This document shows positions 8,739 through 16,393 of a DNA stretch of 16,393 nt, piece after piece. The position numbers were made by a program, and so were the translations under genes. Source of the DNA: an uncultured Anaerolineae bacterium (GTDB lineage: Bacteria; Chloroflexota; Anaerolineae; Anaerolineales; Villigracilaceae). How positions within the stretch are numbered: the first letter of the stretch is position 1; each line of letters starts with the position of its first letter. The stretch is from positions 1 to 16,393 of the forward strand of contig CAINXK010000116.1 of the NCBI GenBank assembly GCA_903854805.1. Reading direction: 5' to 3'. The notes under the pieces are model-generated. The model did not search any database, was not told the origin of the DNA, and saw only the letters and a list, made by a program, of their open reading frames with translations.

Positions 8739-11700
8739 CAGGCTTTTCATCCGTGGATAGTGTAATGACCTTGGCTTTTAACCTGTCCAACAAATCCACC
8801 AAACGATCCTGCCAGGCATTATCGGCCAAGAAATTACACCAATAAGCATTTTTTCCTCCGCGAATACTAGAGCCAAGATCAGATAACATTCGCTGAGACA
8901 TATTCTCGGTCAATGCCGGGTACCGCAATACAATCTGACCAGATTCTGTACTCACTGAAAGCAGGCCAGCAGCATCCGCCACCAGCTTGACTCTCATTTG
9001 GAAAAACAGGTTTTGGAACATTTCGGGCAAGGGGCCAAACCTATCGACGAATTCTGCCATTAATGGTTCAAGCTCACTTTCAACTCTCAGACTTGCAATT
9101 CGACGGTATAAACGCAAGCGTAAATCCTGATTTGGAATATACGATACCGGAATGCCAATCGCCAGCGGCAGATCAACAGTGACCGGTTCTTTAATTTCAT
9201 CCTCAAAGCTTGAAAAAGGCCCACCAGCAGGAATTATCGAGTAAATCTGAACATTATCCGTATTCCCATCCGCAAGAGCAATCATTGCGCGACGCAGTTT
9301 CTTTACTTCAGTTGCCAACATACGCGTGTATAAATGAAATCCTACCGAAGAGATGTGACCTGACTGCCGCATACCCAACAGTTCGCCTGCACCACGGATT
9401 TCTAGATCTCGCATGGCAATCGAGTAACCAGCACCAAGCTGAGTATTCTCGGCAATTACATCCAGACGTTCCTGCCCTTCAATTGTGGGTACCTTCTTCC
9501 GATGGCGGAAAAAGTATGCGTATGCGCGCGATGCTGCCCTGCCAACCCGACCACGCAGCTGGTAAAGCTGGGCAAGACCGAATGTGTCAGCTCGATCAAT
9601 GATCAACGTATTCGCATTTGGAATATCCAAACCGCTCTCAATAATCGTGGTTGAGAGCAATATATCAATTTGTCCATCAGTAAACTGATGCATCACCGAA
9701 GCTAATTCTTTTTCGTCCAGCTGCCCATGCCCAATACCAATCCGCGCTTCTGGGACCAGCATTTGCAGATGCATTTTCATCGCATGAATCGTTTGCACCC
9801 GGTTATGGACAAAGAATATCTGCCCACCGCGCTCCAATTCACGCAAAACTGCCTGGCGCACCAATTTGGGCGAATAGGGCCCGACATGAGTAATGATCGG
9901 CAAACGCTCTTCTGGTGGCGTATTGAGATTCGAGATATCGCGAACGCCGGTCAATGCCATATAAAGCGTGCGTGGAATTGGGGTAGCTGTCAGTGTTAAT
10001 ACATCTACTTCGGTCCGAAGTTTTTTGAGATGTTCCTTGTGGGTTACGCCAAAACGTTGTTCTTCATCGATGATTACCAGCCCTAAATCCTTAAATTCGA
10101 CATCCTGAGAAATCAACCGGTGCGTTCCAATAATAATGTCAACTTGCCCGAGCAGTAATTTACGAATTATTTCGTTTTGCTCGCGCTGGGTTCTAAAACG
10201 AGAAAGCATTTCAACGACAACAGGAAAAGCCGCCAGACGCTGCTGAAAAGTTTCAAAATGTTGCTGTGCCAAAACGGTTGTAGGCACCAGCAGTGCAACC
10301 TGTTTTCCATCCTGAACAGCCTTAAAAGCAGCCCGTAAAGCCACTTCCGTCTTCCCATAGCCTACATCCCCGCATAAAAGCCGGTCCATCGGACGCGCAG
10401 TTTCCATATCCCGTTTTATTGCTGCTATCGCACTAACCTGATCTGGGGTTTCCACATACGCAAAACTATCTTCCAATTCCTTTTGCCACTGTGTATCCGG
10501 TTGGAAGGCATAGCCGCTGATCGTCTGGCGCTTCGCATAAAGATCCAATAGCTCCTCGGCGACCTTCTGCACAGCTTCTTTGACGCTTGATTTTGCGTTC
10601 GCCCATTCCGCCGTACCCAACCTGGTGACATTTGGCAAACCACCTTCGGTACCGATATAACGGTTTAAACGATCAGCCTGAAAAACAGGAACAAATACCT
10701 GGTCACCACCATCATATTCCACTACCAGAAATTCGCGCTCATGGTTATCCAGCACTCGCCTGACCAGACCCATAAATCGACCAATCCCATAATCAATATG
10801 GACAACAAAATCGCCAGGTCGCAGATCCGCAAATGCAGATTCTGGCGCTTCTGCGCCGCGAGCAGCGGACGGGCGTGTACTGCGTTGAACAGGTCGCTCC
10901 CAGCCAAATATTTCTGAATCGGTGATTAAATGGACCGGCGAGTTAGACTCGGGTGCAAGCACCCAACCTTCAGAAAGAGAAGCCTCGACGAATTGGATCA
11001 GGATTTCCGGCCCAGGCAGCCCACCCACTACTTCAATTTGATTTCGCCTATGCTCCAACCAGAGTTCTTCCAACCGTTCCCTCTGTCTGGAAACGATGAC
11101 CACACGATCACCCTGACTGGTTATAGACGCTAGATACTCTACGAATGGTTTTAGCCGTCCGCCAAATCTCTGATCGTGCCCGAACAAATCCCTGATGGAA
11201 TGATCATCCAACACCTGGCTTCCCTGGCCCAACTCCAAGTAAGGATGAGAGTGGATCGAATCCAGAACTTCAGACCATGCCAAATAAGGTACGGGAAAAT
11301 TCTCAGAGAGGGTCCCTTCCCCGATCGACTCCTGCCGAAATTTAACAGCCTGTTCTTCAACTTCGGTAACCATGGCCTCCGACAAAGAGAGATCATCAAT
11401 AATTACTAGTCCGCGTGGTGGCAAATAATCGAGGATGGATGCAGAATATTGGTGCAAAACCGGAATGAAAAACTCGGATAACTCGCCATTAGATGGTAAC
11501 AGGTCCGAAACCTGACTATTAAGGATATATTCACGCGCCGGGGTGATCAACAAGCTTTCCAATTTTGCAACAGTACGCTGCGTGGCCGGGTCAAATCGAC
11601 GAATTGTTTCAATCTCGTCACCGAAAAAATCCAAACGTGCAGGCAAAGCATCCGCGGTAACCCAAATGTCCAGGATACCGCCCCGCCGTGAGAACTGCCC

Positions 11701-12237
11701 TGGCTCTACAACAATTTCCGCATGTTGATAACCGACATCTGACCACTGATGGATAAGCGTATCCGGCTGGATCTCCTGCCCAACCACCAGATTTTTGCTA
11801 GCCTTAAGAAATTCCCGGCGAGGTAGAGTGCGAGTCATAACCGCCCGCGCAGATGCTACGATGATCGGAGGCGTTGTCGGTTTCTGTGCAAACGGTAAAT
11901 GATATGACGCCAGAACCGTCAATGCCTGTAGACGTTCCCGGCGAGTTGTATTTCCCCAAGCGGCATCTTCATAAAAAAGCGGATTCGGCTCGGTGAAAAG
12001 ATATCTCGCCACAGATGGGAGCCAAAAACCTAATTCGTCAAAAACTGCCAATGCATGATCAGCCCGATCCGTAAGAATTAAAATTGGTCGATTGATATCT
12101 TCGTAGATTGCTGATAGTACAGGCAACCGGGCAGCCCGGGCTAATCCGAGATTGGATTGCCGACCATTTTCCTGCATAACGCGCAGCAAAGTTGCGTATT
12201 CAGGGGTGGAACGAAGTTGTTGAAGGATATATTCCAT
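8722..12237 (-). CDS. mfd: Transcription-repair coupling factor Mfd
   Basis: Mfd is the ATP-dependent translocase that pushes RNA polymerase off DNA lesions and recruits UvrA. The 1171-residue length fits the family. The N-terminal third is the UvrB-like module. The RNA-polymerase-interacting domain begins near G475-D-F-V-V with HIDYGIGRF. The RecG-like motor carries Walker A GDVGYGKT at 623-630 and the DEEQ box at 724-727. QLRGRVGR at 893-900 lies in the second motor lobe, with the TRG region and C-terminal D7 domain after it. It is the last gene of a minus-strand operon, 29 bases after pth, a common bacterial pairing. The reading frame is complete, with ATG at 12235-12237 and TAA at 8722-8724, and its end overlaps the convergent MttB-type gene. 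Confidence 0.97.
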   Translation of the reverse strand: MEYILQQLRSTPEYATLLRVMQENGRQSNLGLARAARLPVLSAIYEDINRPILILTDRADHALAVFDELGFWLPSVARYLFTEPNPLFYEDAAWGNTTRRERLQALTVLASYHLPFAQKPTTPPIIVASARAVMTRTLPRREFLKASKNLVVGQEIQPDTLIHQWSDVGYQHAEIVVEPGQFSRRGGILDIWVTADALPARLDFFGDEIETIRRFDPATQRTVAKLESLLITPAREYILNSQVSDLLPSNGELSEFFIPVLHQYSASILDYLPPRGLVIIDDLSLSEAMVTEVEEQAVKFRQESIGEGTLSENFPVPYLAWSEVLDSIHSHPYLELGQGSQVLDDHSIRDLFGHDQRFGGRLKPFVEYLASITSQGDRVVIVSRQRERLEELWLEHRRNQIEVVGGLPGPEILIQFVEASLSEGWVLAPESNSPVHLITDSEIFGWERPVQRSTRPSAARGAEAPESAFADLRPGDFVVHIDYGIGRFMGLVRRVLDNHEREFLVVEYDGGDQVFVPVFQADRLNRYIGTEGGLPNVTRLGTAEWANAKSSVKEAVQKVAEELLDLYAKRQTISGYAFQPDTQWQKELEDSFAYVETPDQVSAIAAIKRDMETARPMDRLLCGDVGYGKTEVALRAAFKAVQDGKQVALLVPTTVLAQQHFETFQQRLAAFPVVVEMLSRFRTQREQNEIIRKLLLGQVDIIIGTHRLISQDVEFKDLGLVIIDEEQRFGVTHKEHLKKLRTEVDVLTLTATPIPRTLYMALTGVRDISNLNTPPEERLPIITHVGPYSPKLVRQAVLRELERGGQIFFVHNRVQTIHAMKMHLQMLVPEARIGIGHGQLDEKELASVMHQFTDGQIDILLSTTIIESGLDIPNANTLIIDRADTFGLAQLYQLRGRVGRAASRAYAYFFRHRKKVPTIEGQERLDVIAENTQLGAGYSIAMRDLEIRGAGELLGMRQSGHISSVGFHLYTRMLATEVKKLRRAMIALADGNTDNVQIYSIIPAGGPFSSFEDEIKEPVTVDLPLAIGIPVSYIPNQDLRLRLYRRIASLRVESELEPLMAEFVDRFGPLPEMFQNLFFQMRVKLVADAAGLLSVSTESGQIVLRYPALTENMSQRMLSDLGSSIRGGKNAYWCNFLADNAWQDRLVDLLDRLKAKVITLSTDEKPATYSL

Positions 12238-12266
12238 AAAGCCGGAGTAATTTTCCCTAAACCAGG

Positions 12267-12899
12267 TTAATTGGATTCGGCTAAGCCGTTAAATTTGTTC
12301 ATTGCCGCGTTTAGCCCTTCGGTTTGCCAGGTCAGCGCTGCATCTGCCGCCCGATCGAGGGTCTCAGAAAGAGCCGGCAACTCTTTTGGAGAGAAATCTT
12401 GCAGCACATAGGCTGCCGGGTCCATCCGGCCAGGCGGGCGATCTATCCCGAGGCGTAAACGGGAAAATTCAGGGGTCCCCAATTGATCAATCGTAGATTT
12501 GATGCCCTTCTGACCACCCGCCCCGCCTCCTGGCCGAAGACGAATCGCACAAAAAGGTAAATCCAAATCATCATGAGCAACCAATATGTGATCAAGGGGT
12601 AGTTTATAAAAGCTTATCAACCCCTGTACTGACTGACCTGAAAGGTTCATAAATGTCTGCGGCTTTGCAAGAATCAATTTATACCCATCATTCTGGGCTG
12701 TGATGACAATTGATTTGGACTGCACTTTCATTCCGCGCGCACTTAAGCGTAATGCAATACGATCGATCAGCATAAAACCGATATTATGTCGGTTTTGGGC
12801 ATATTCACGACCTGGGTTTCCTAAACCAACAATAAGATATGGAAAAGTATCAGACATGGTATCCGGTAGTTTGAAGAAAGATAGAAATTTTTTGATCAT
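12267..12899 (-). CDS. pth: Peptidyl-tRNA hydrolase
   Basis: Pth recycles peptidyl-tRNAs released early from ribosomes by cleaving the ester bond. Recognisable residues are N28 in VGLGNPG, catalytic H38 in RHNIG, F83-M84-N85, and D110 in HDDLD. The glycine loop at 124-132 reads GGGAGGQKG. The position equivalent to E. coli Asn114 is Lys131 and the preceding His is Gln130, an uncommon variant. The assigned ATG at 12897-12899 overlaps the upstream stop as ATGA and gives a 14-residue extension beyond the usual N-terminus. Met15 (12855-12857, MSDTFPYL) is an alternative start closer to typical family length. It is in an operon with mfd downstream and a membrane-anchored protein upstream. Confidence 0.95.
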   Translation of the reverse strand: MIKKFLSFFKLPDTMSDTFPYLIVGLGNPGREYAQNRHNIGFMLIDRIALRLSARGMKVQSKSIVITAQNDGYKLILAKPQTFMNLSGQSVQGLISFYKLPLDHILVAHDDLDLPFCAIRLRPGGGAGGQKGIKSTIDQLGTPEFSRLRLGIDRPPGRMDPAAYVLQDFSPKELPALSETLDRAADAALTWQTEGLNAAMNKFNGLAESN

Positions 12900-13645
12900 T
12901 TTCGTCGCAAAAACAACATAAGACCGACAACCGCAAATATCAGCAGTACTGCCAAAATGCTGCTACCCAGATTGAACAAAATAGCCTTTGGATCTAGGCT
13001 GGCCGGGTTACTTGGGCCCTGCACCAGGGCAACCGGGGATGGGCTGGGTGTTAGAGTAAACAAATTCACAGGGGTCTCGGATGCCAGAGAATTCGGGGCA
13101 ACTCCAGTGGCAAGGTTGGTCATCGTGACACTTACCCGCAAGGGTATTAAAGAAGGCGACGGTTTTGCTAAAAGAGTTGCTTTCGGGGTGAGGACTTCAC
13201 TGGAAACAGAATTACTTACCCGCACCTTGACAACAAAGTCTTGCTGAATGTCAGGCAGAAACACCCTCAAACGCAAGAAGTAGACTCCATCCGTAACATT
13301 TCGAGTGTCCCAAATGGCTAACAAGGTATTGGAAACTGGCTTCGTCGATTGGGCCAGCGGAAACCAGGTTTCAACCGGGCTGTCAACATAAGAAAAAGTG
13401 AGAGCCCAGGCTCCACTGCTTGTCCCAAAAACTTGGACGGATCCAACTAAAATATCACCTGTTTTCGGCCCAGAAATGCCATCGGTATCAAACGGAATTG
13501 GAGTCAGTTGAGTTGACTCCGCAAAATTAGTGAGCAATATTCCCGGCGTGGTAGCTGTATCCTGCGCAAAAACCGCCGTCGGAATGAATATCCACAGAAA
13601 GAAAATACCGAGTAGGAAAGCAGAAAAGCTGAGACGGAAACGCAT
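12896..13645 (-). CDS. Secreted, C-terminally membrane-anchored beta-sandwich protein of unknown function
   Basis: A 249-residue protein with a clear Sec signal peptide: MRFR, then a hydrophobic core to about residue 22 and a likely cut at AVFA27|Q28. The middle part has alternating beta-type sequence with PVSNTLLAIWDT and TDGVYFLRLRV. This Ig-like/fibronectin-like pattern also occurs as a module in extracellular proteins. A Pro/Ser/Thr-rich linker follows, then a C-terminal hydrophobic helix (about 226-246) ending in RRK, which should anchor it with the body outside the membrane. I chose the ATG at 13643-13645 because it gives the signal peptide directly and overlaps the upstream stop as TAATG; the frame is open further upstream, but that part overlaps the small gene. 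No enzymatic motif is visible and the function is unknown. Confidence 0.75.
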   Translation of the reverse strand: MRFRLSFSAFLLGIFFLWIFIPTAVFAQDTATTPGILLTNFAESTQLTPIPFDTDGISGPKTGDILVGSVQVFGTSSGAWALTFSYVDSPVETWFPLAQSTKPVSNTLLAIWDTRNVTDGVYFLRLRVFLPDIQQDFVVKVRVSNSVSSEVLTPKATLLAKPSPSLIPLRVSVTMTNLATGVAPNSLASETPVNLFTLTPSPSPVALVQGPSNPASLDPKAILFNLGSSILAVLLIFAVVGLMLFLRRK

Positions 13646-13845
13646 TAAAAACCAAAACGGGTCCAATCCGTGCCAGTCACAACCGAACACAGCAATCCGA
13701 CTAAAATCAGAAACAAGAAAAAGCCACACCCACAGCCACAAATACCGCCACGCCCAAAGCCGATTTTCTGCTGCAACCAACCAAATATTTTTTCAATGAT
13801 GAACAGCTTGAACAATCCCGAAAGACAACCAGGTCGATTTTCCAT
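13645..13845 (-). CDS. Cys/Gly-rich single-pass membrane miniprotein
   Basis: A 66-residue protein I do not recognise. The start at 13843-13845 (MENRPGCL) is chosen because a strong AAGGAG lies 6 bases upstream; the longer open frame to 13884 lacks such a site. The sequence has an amphipathic N-terminal part (LSGLFKLFIIEKIFGWLQQKIGF), a Gly/Cys knot with cysteines at 36, 38 and 40 (C-G-C-G-C), and one membrane segment (about 42-57) with another cysteine at 53. The TAA stop shares its last base with the ATG of the membrane-anchored protein (TAATG), so the two are probably translationally coupled. It is the first gene of the minus-strand operon leading to pth and mfd. Cysteine spacing hints at metal, cluster or lipid attachment, but this is speculation. 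Confidence 0.65.
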   Translation of the reverse strand: MENRPGCLSGLFKLFIIEKIFGWLQQKIGFGRGGICGCGCGFFLFLILVGLLCSVVTGTDWTRFGF

Positions 13846-13851
13846 ATCATT

Positions 13852-13857
13852 CTCCTT
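13852..13857 (-). promoter_or_regulatory. Strong Shine-Dalgarno (AAGGAG) deciding the miniprotein start
   Basis: On the minus strand AAGGAG is followed by six bases and ATG at 13845. This is the best ribosome site in the minus-strand operon and supports the 66-residue reading over the longer 79-residue frame. Confidence 0.75.
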
Positions 13858-13874
13858 AATCCATGCAACTGTTG

Positions 13875-13903
13875 AGTTTAACATGAAATACGATGTTTGG
13901 CAA
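13875..13903 (-). promoter_or_regulatory. Candidate sigma70-type promoter for the miniprotein-pth-mfd operon
   Basis: Reading the minus strand, a -35-like TTGCCA (rc of 13898-13903) is separated by exactly 17 bases from a -10-like TAAACT (rc of 13875-13880). The predicted start falls near 13868, leaving a leader of about 23 bases before the ATG that includes the Shine-Dalgarno. Matches to consensus are 5/6 and 4/6. Position and spacing make it plausible, but it is a pattern call only. Confidence 0.5.
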
Positions 13904-14175
13904 AAAGGGTTGCAGGCGATTGTGCCAGCGATATATTCTTGGGGAATCTGAGTTCACACCAGGCAACGCCACAATTATCGAAGCTATGAATAGAGCGAAC
14001 AGCAAGGGTAGCTTTTACTCAAAATTAACTGCCGATTCTAATATTCTCACAATTTTGAAAAGCACAATAGCTAAGATCGCATAGAATAATTGGAAAATAA
14101 CCAGGTTAGTCAGGTTTAATTTTCAAAAAAACCACTTACCCCAACCTCCTTTTGCGTTATACTTATTTCTTACGC
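13904..14175. other. Intergenic stretch without a convincing gene
   Basis: This stretch lies between the minus-strand operon promoter and the insertion-sequence remnant. Short plus-strand frames exist (for example 13893-14084) but have no ribosome site or recognisable protein character. The only structure seen is an imperfect AT-rich inverted repeat at 14093-14124. Confidence 0.6.
14093..14124. repeat. Imperfect AT-rich inverted repeat
   Basis: GAAAATAACC and GGTTTAATTTTC can pair around a 10-base loop, with a two-base bulge. Neither strand has a U-tract directly after the stem: the plus strand is followed by A residues and the minus strand by CAATTATTC. It therefore does not look like an intrinsic terminator. 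It may be chance in AT-rich DNA. Confidence 0.3.
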
Positions 14176-14231
14176 CCAAGTGTACTAGTTCAATATCAAG
14201 ATAGAGTATAGGATAATGGTATAACAGGTGT

Positions 14232-15041
14232 ATGAAAACGCCAATATTTGTCCGAGACTTGACAGTAGAAGAACAGGAAAGGCTGAAAACGGGCCTACGC
14301 TCAAAAGATTAATTTGAAATCCGTCGTAGTCAGATTGTGCTAGCCAGCGCTCGCAAAAAGGCCGCCAGGCGAATAGCGCGAACTTTGGGTTGCGATGATC
14401 AGACGGTACGAAACGTGATCAAACAATTTGACACAATCGGTCTGGAAGTTTTGAAAGCTGGTTCACTTAGGCCACATAAAATGAGGACAACGTTTAGTGC
14501 GGAAAAGGTTGAACAGTTGGGCAGAAAACGGTCAGTTTTTGAAGTTGATTGAACAAACACCTCGTCATGATGACCCAGAACCACAAGCAATTGCTTGTTA
14601 TGGTTTGGCGATCCATTGGTAGGAGCAAGACAAGGTCAAGCATGGAGAAGTTTGGCTGCGCTTTGTGGAAGGTAACCCATGTAGCAATTTGACCATCCAA
14701 TACCGTGAGTGGTTGTTAGAGAAAATAAGTTTGGCTGGCAAAAAAGCAGTGGTCATTGTTTGGGTCATGCAACATGGCACAAAAGCAAAGCAGTTAGAGC
14801 TTGGGTTCTTGAGCACAACAGTACGGTGAAATAGTCTCAAGAAGGTATTCGCTAGTTGCCCTTTCTATCGCTGAACAAAAGCCCCTGGCTCAATCCAATT
14901 GAACCCATGTGGTTTCATGCAAAACGCAAAATTCTTGAGCCAGACAAAAAACTTACAGAAACAGAAGTGGTTCGGCGAGTCTCAGCCGTTTTCGATAATC
15001 CAGTTTTGCCACTCTTGACTGTATCCGAAAATGTCTCTTGA
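14232..15041 (+). pseudogene. IS630-family transposase, multiply disrupted
   Basis: The N-terminus MKTPIFVRDLTVEEQERL is followed by a premature TAA (14310-14312). The same frame then resumes with FEIRRSQIVLASA and a helix-turn-helix (ARTLGCDDQTVRN). Near 14517-14520 the sequence jumps to WAENGQFLKLIEQTPRHDDPE in another frame. By comparison with the family as I know it, this loses roughly 130-140 residues including the first catalytic Asp. An in-frame TAG sits at 14620-14622. After GKKAVVIVW the expected D-N of the second catalytic site reads GTCAT (14764-14768), a substitution plus a one-base loss that shifts frame again. ATWHKSKAVRAWVLEHNSTV follows, then TAG at 14832 and at 14853. The C-terminal block SPWLNPIEPMW holds the third catalytic residue (Glu, 14901-14903). 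It cannot make an active transposase. Confidence 0.9.
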
Positions 15042-15045
15042 TACT
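15015..15045 (+). promoter_or_regulatory. Possible outward promoter at the right end of the IS remnant
   Basis: TTGACT (15015-15020) and GATACT (15040-15045) are 19 bases apart and point toward the radical SAM gene. Spacing is longer than ideal and the -10 matches only 4/6, so this is weak. If real, the insertion sequence end would supply transcription for the downstream gene. Confidence 0.22.
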
Positions 15046-15102
15046 GCACTTGGCTGGAAAATAAGTATTTACTTTACCAATTAATCAAACAAGGACAATC
15101 TT

Positions 15103-16353
15103 ATGAATATTCTTTTTACCAATCCTCAACAGTTTTTTTTTCGAGCAGCAAAAAAGATTGAGCGTGAAATAAGTCAGGTAACCACAAAAATACGCATTAA
15201 AACCAATACGGTCGGGAATCCATCCACAATTTCCCTGCCAGTGATTGCCCAATGCAATTACCGCTGCAGTTTTTGCGAAATTATCGGTGTTGACCAGTAT
15301 TTAAAAATGGCTGGCGAAAAATACCAGCGTAATCAGATGAGCACTGAACAAGTGATGCAGTTCAGCAAAGCCATCCGCCATGCCAAAGAAATCGACTTTG
15401 GGGGTTTAACGGCTTTGGGCGAACCATTCTTGGCCTCCAATTTTAAAGAAATTGTCAGCGCCATCCGAAAAATAAACAAAAATGCGGTCATTCTCATTAC
15501 AACAAATGCCCGCCTGATGAATGTTGAAATGGCTGATTTTTTAATTGAAAATTCTCCAATTTACATTACTTTTTCTTTGCATGCTTCAACTGAGGAAGTC
15601 TATTCCAAGGTAATGGGGAATGGTTTTACGAAAGTGGTTGAAAATATCCGCTATTTTTGCAAATCAGCCACAAAGAAACATGATATTGGTACTGGTATTA
15701 ATTTTGGTTTGGGAAAGTTTAATCACCCAGATGCGGTAGGGATTGTGAAATTTGCCAAAGAATTAAACATTCGGGTTGTACACATGTACCCCTATTACAA
15801 ATCGCCGAATAAATTCATAGAGGACGTCTCGCTATATGAAACCCCTCAACTGGCAAATGAAGCGTTGAAAAAGGCTTATGTCGTTGCAAGAGAAATTGGG
15901 CAACGTATGGAACCACCCAGCCCGGCATTGTTTAAATCTGAACAGGAAGTGGTAAGTTTGGCCGAGTCATCCTATCAGGGTGGCTGTGTTTTGCCGTACC
16001 AAACCTTAAACATGAAGTCAACACCCACCATGGAGAACACAATCTCTTTTGGCGTCTGCAACAGAATTGTATTGTTCACCGCAAAATTGGATCAGCCAAT
16101 TACACCCGGTGACTATGAATGGATGTGGCACCACCCGGCGATGAATGCACTCAGATCATCAAAGGAAATTCCTGATATTTGCAAATTTTGCAAACATCAA
16201 GCCACACCTGCCTTAAGATCCCTCAATTACGAAGAGTATAAGCGGTTAAGAGATAACGCTGTAAAAGAACACCTATCGAAGTGGCAGAATGATCGGATTT
16301 CTCCCAGTGGCAGTATCCAGTTGTTAAGCAAGAATATTTTTAGTCTGGAATAA
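15103..16353 (+). CDS. Radical SAM protein with C-terminal SPASM/twitch-like cysteines, function unknown
   Basis: A 416-residue enzyme with the radical SAM cluster motif C51-x3-C55-x2-C58 (CNYRCSFC), which binds [4Fe-4S] and cleaves S-adenosylmethionine. The usual GGEP-like SAM-binding strand reads GGLTALGEP at 100-108. Near the C-terminus four cysteines (C295 in GGCVLPY, C319 in GVCNR, C360 and C363 in CKFC) could hold an auxiliary cluster, as in SPASM or twitch proteins. AAGGA (15091-15095) lies 7 bases before the ATG. The gene starts about 50 bases after the IS630 remnant, and no partner or precursor peptide gene is visible before the window ends. The sequence looks somewhat more AT-rich than the first operon. 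It could be a peptide-modifying or tRNA/cofactor enzyme; I cannot assign it. Confidence 0.88.
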   Translation: MNILFTNPQQFFFRAAKKIEREISQVTTKIRIKTNTVGNPSTISLPVIAQCNYRCSFCEIIGVDQYLKMAGEKYQRNQMSTEQVMQFSKAIRHAKEIDFGGLTALGEPFLASNFKEIVSAIRKINKNAVILITTNARLMNVEMADFLIENSPIYITFSLHASTEEVYSKVMGNGFTKVVENIRYFCKSATKKHDIGTGINFGLGKFNHPDAVGIVKFAKELNIRVVHMYPYYKSPNKFIEDVSLYETPQLANEALKKAYVVAREIGQRMEPPSPALFKSEQEVVSLAESSYQGGCVLPYQTLNMKSTPTMENTISFGVCNRIVLFTAKLDQPITPGDYEWMWHHPAMNALRSSKEIPDICKFCKHQATPALRSLNYEEYKRLRDNAVKEHLSKWQNDRISPSGSIQLLSKNIFSLE

Positions 16354-16393
16354 AACTTTAGTTTCCGCTAAGTGGACTGGTGATTACCCACAA

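Larger units (their letters stand above)
14176..15053 (+). mobile_element. Decayed IS630-family insertion sequence
   Basis: A transposase pseudogene (14232-15041) is flanked by imperfect terminal inverted repeats. Left blocks are CCAAGTG (14176-14182) and TATCAAGA (14194-14201). The right end carries their reverse complements, TCTTGATA (15036-15043) and CACTTGG (15047-15053). The blocks are 3 bases apart on the right and 11 apart on the left, so the left end has gained about 8 bases or the right has lost them. The right repeat overlaps the transposase stop codon. A flanking TA duplication expected for IS630 is not recognisable directly at these ends, so the outer borders may be off by a few bases. 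The element should be immobile by itself. Confidence 0.75.

Noticed and set aside
9210..9602. 130-codon plus-strand open frame inside mfd
   Set aside because: It is antisense to strongly conserved Mfd coding sequence, and its translation shows no domain or ribosome site.
13646..13780. Longer N-terminus for the membrane-anchored protein (start at 13780)
   Set aside because: It would overlap the whole second half of the miniprotein and put 45 residues before an otherwise perfect signal peptide; the TAATG start at 13645 is better.
13893..14084. Plus-strand 63-codon open frame in the intergenic region
   Set aside because: No Shine-Dalgarno, no recognisable protein character, and it overlaps the candidate promoter of the minus-strand operon; probably chance.
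14093..14124. Inverted repeat considered as an intrinsic terminator
   Set aside because: No U-tract follows the stem on either strand, and no gene ends close enough to need it.
1..16393. tRNA, rRNA, riboswitch and CRISPR signals
   Set aside because: No spaced direct repeats, cloverleaf-like segments or rRNA-like conserved blocks were found by reading; gaps between genes are mostly too short to hold them.

Overview
The window is bacterial DNA of moderate GC, densely packed and mostly arranged as two convergent operons. The lineage cannot be fixed from sequence alone. Several pyrrolysine-free MttB-type genes beside a peptide importer, and a membrane-anchored protein with an LA-x-W-D-T ... DG-x-Y-x-LRL beta-sandwich motif, together remind me of Chloroflexota (Anaerolineae-like). 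That is a low-confidence inference.

Region 1 (1-8738, plus strand) is one tight catabolic-looking operon. It runs: a DppC-type permease cut by the window edge, DppD- and DppF-type ATPases, an S9 prolyl-oligopeptidase-family hydrolase, an MttB-superfamily methyltransferase, an M20D amidohydrolase, and a second, divergent MttB-superfamily protein. Two junctions are 4-base ATGA overlaps and the remaining gaps are 3 to 49 bases. The layout suggests import of a peptide-like or amide-conjugated molecule, its hydrolysis in the cytoplasm by two hydrolases, and corrinoid-dependent demethylation of a released quaternary or methylated amine. The substrate-binding protein, second permease, corrinoid protein and its reactivation partners are not in the window.

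Region 2 (8722-13845, minus strand) is a housekeeping operon read toward region 1. It begins with a 66-residue Cys/Gly-rich membrane miniprotein behind a good promoter and Shine-Dalgarno. Next come a secreted beta-sandwich protein with a C-terminal membrane anchor (TAATG coupling), peptidyl-tRNA hydrolase (ATGA coupling) and the transcription-repair coupling factor Mfd. The mfd gene and the last gene of region 1 overlap tail to tail by 17 bases.

Region 3 (about 13846-15053) is a non-coding stretch followed by a decayed IS630-family insertion sequence. Its transposase has a premature stop near its start, an internal deletion that removes the first catalytic aspartate, a lesion over the second catalytic aspartate and two further stops, yet the terminal SPWLNPIEPMW block survives. 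Imperfect inverted repeats flank it.

Region 4 (15103-16353, plus strand) is an intact, unassigned radical SAM protein with a C-terminal set of four cysteines resembling a SPASM/twitch auxiliary-cluster domain. It lies just outside the insertion-sequence remnant. No tRNA, rRNA or CRISPR array was seen.
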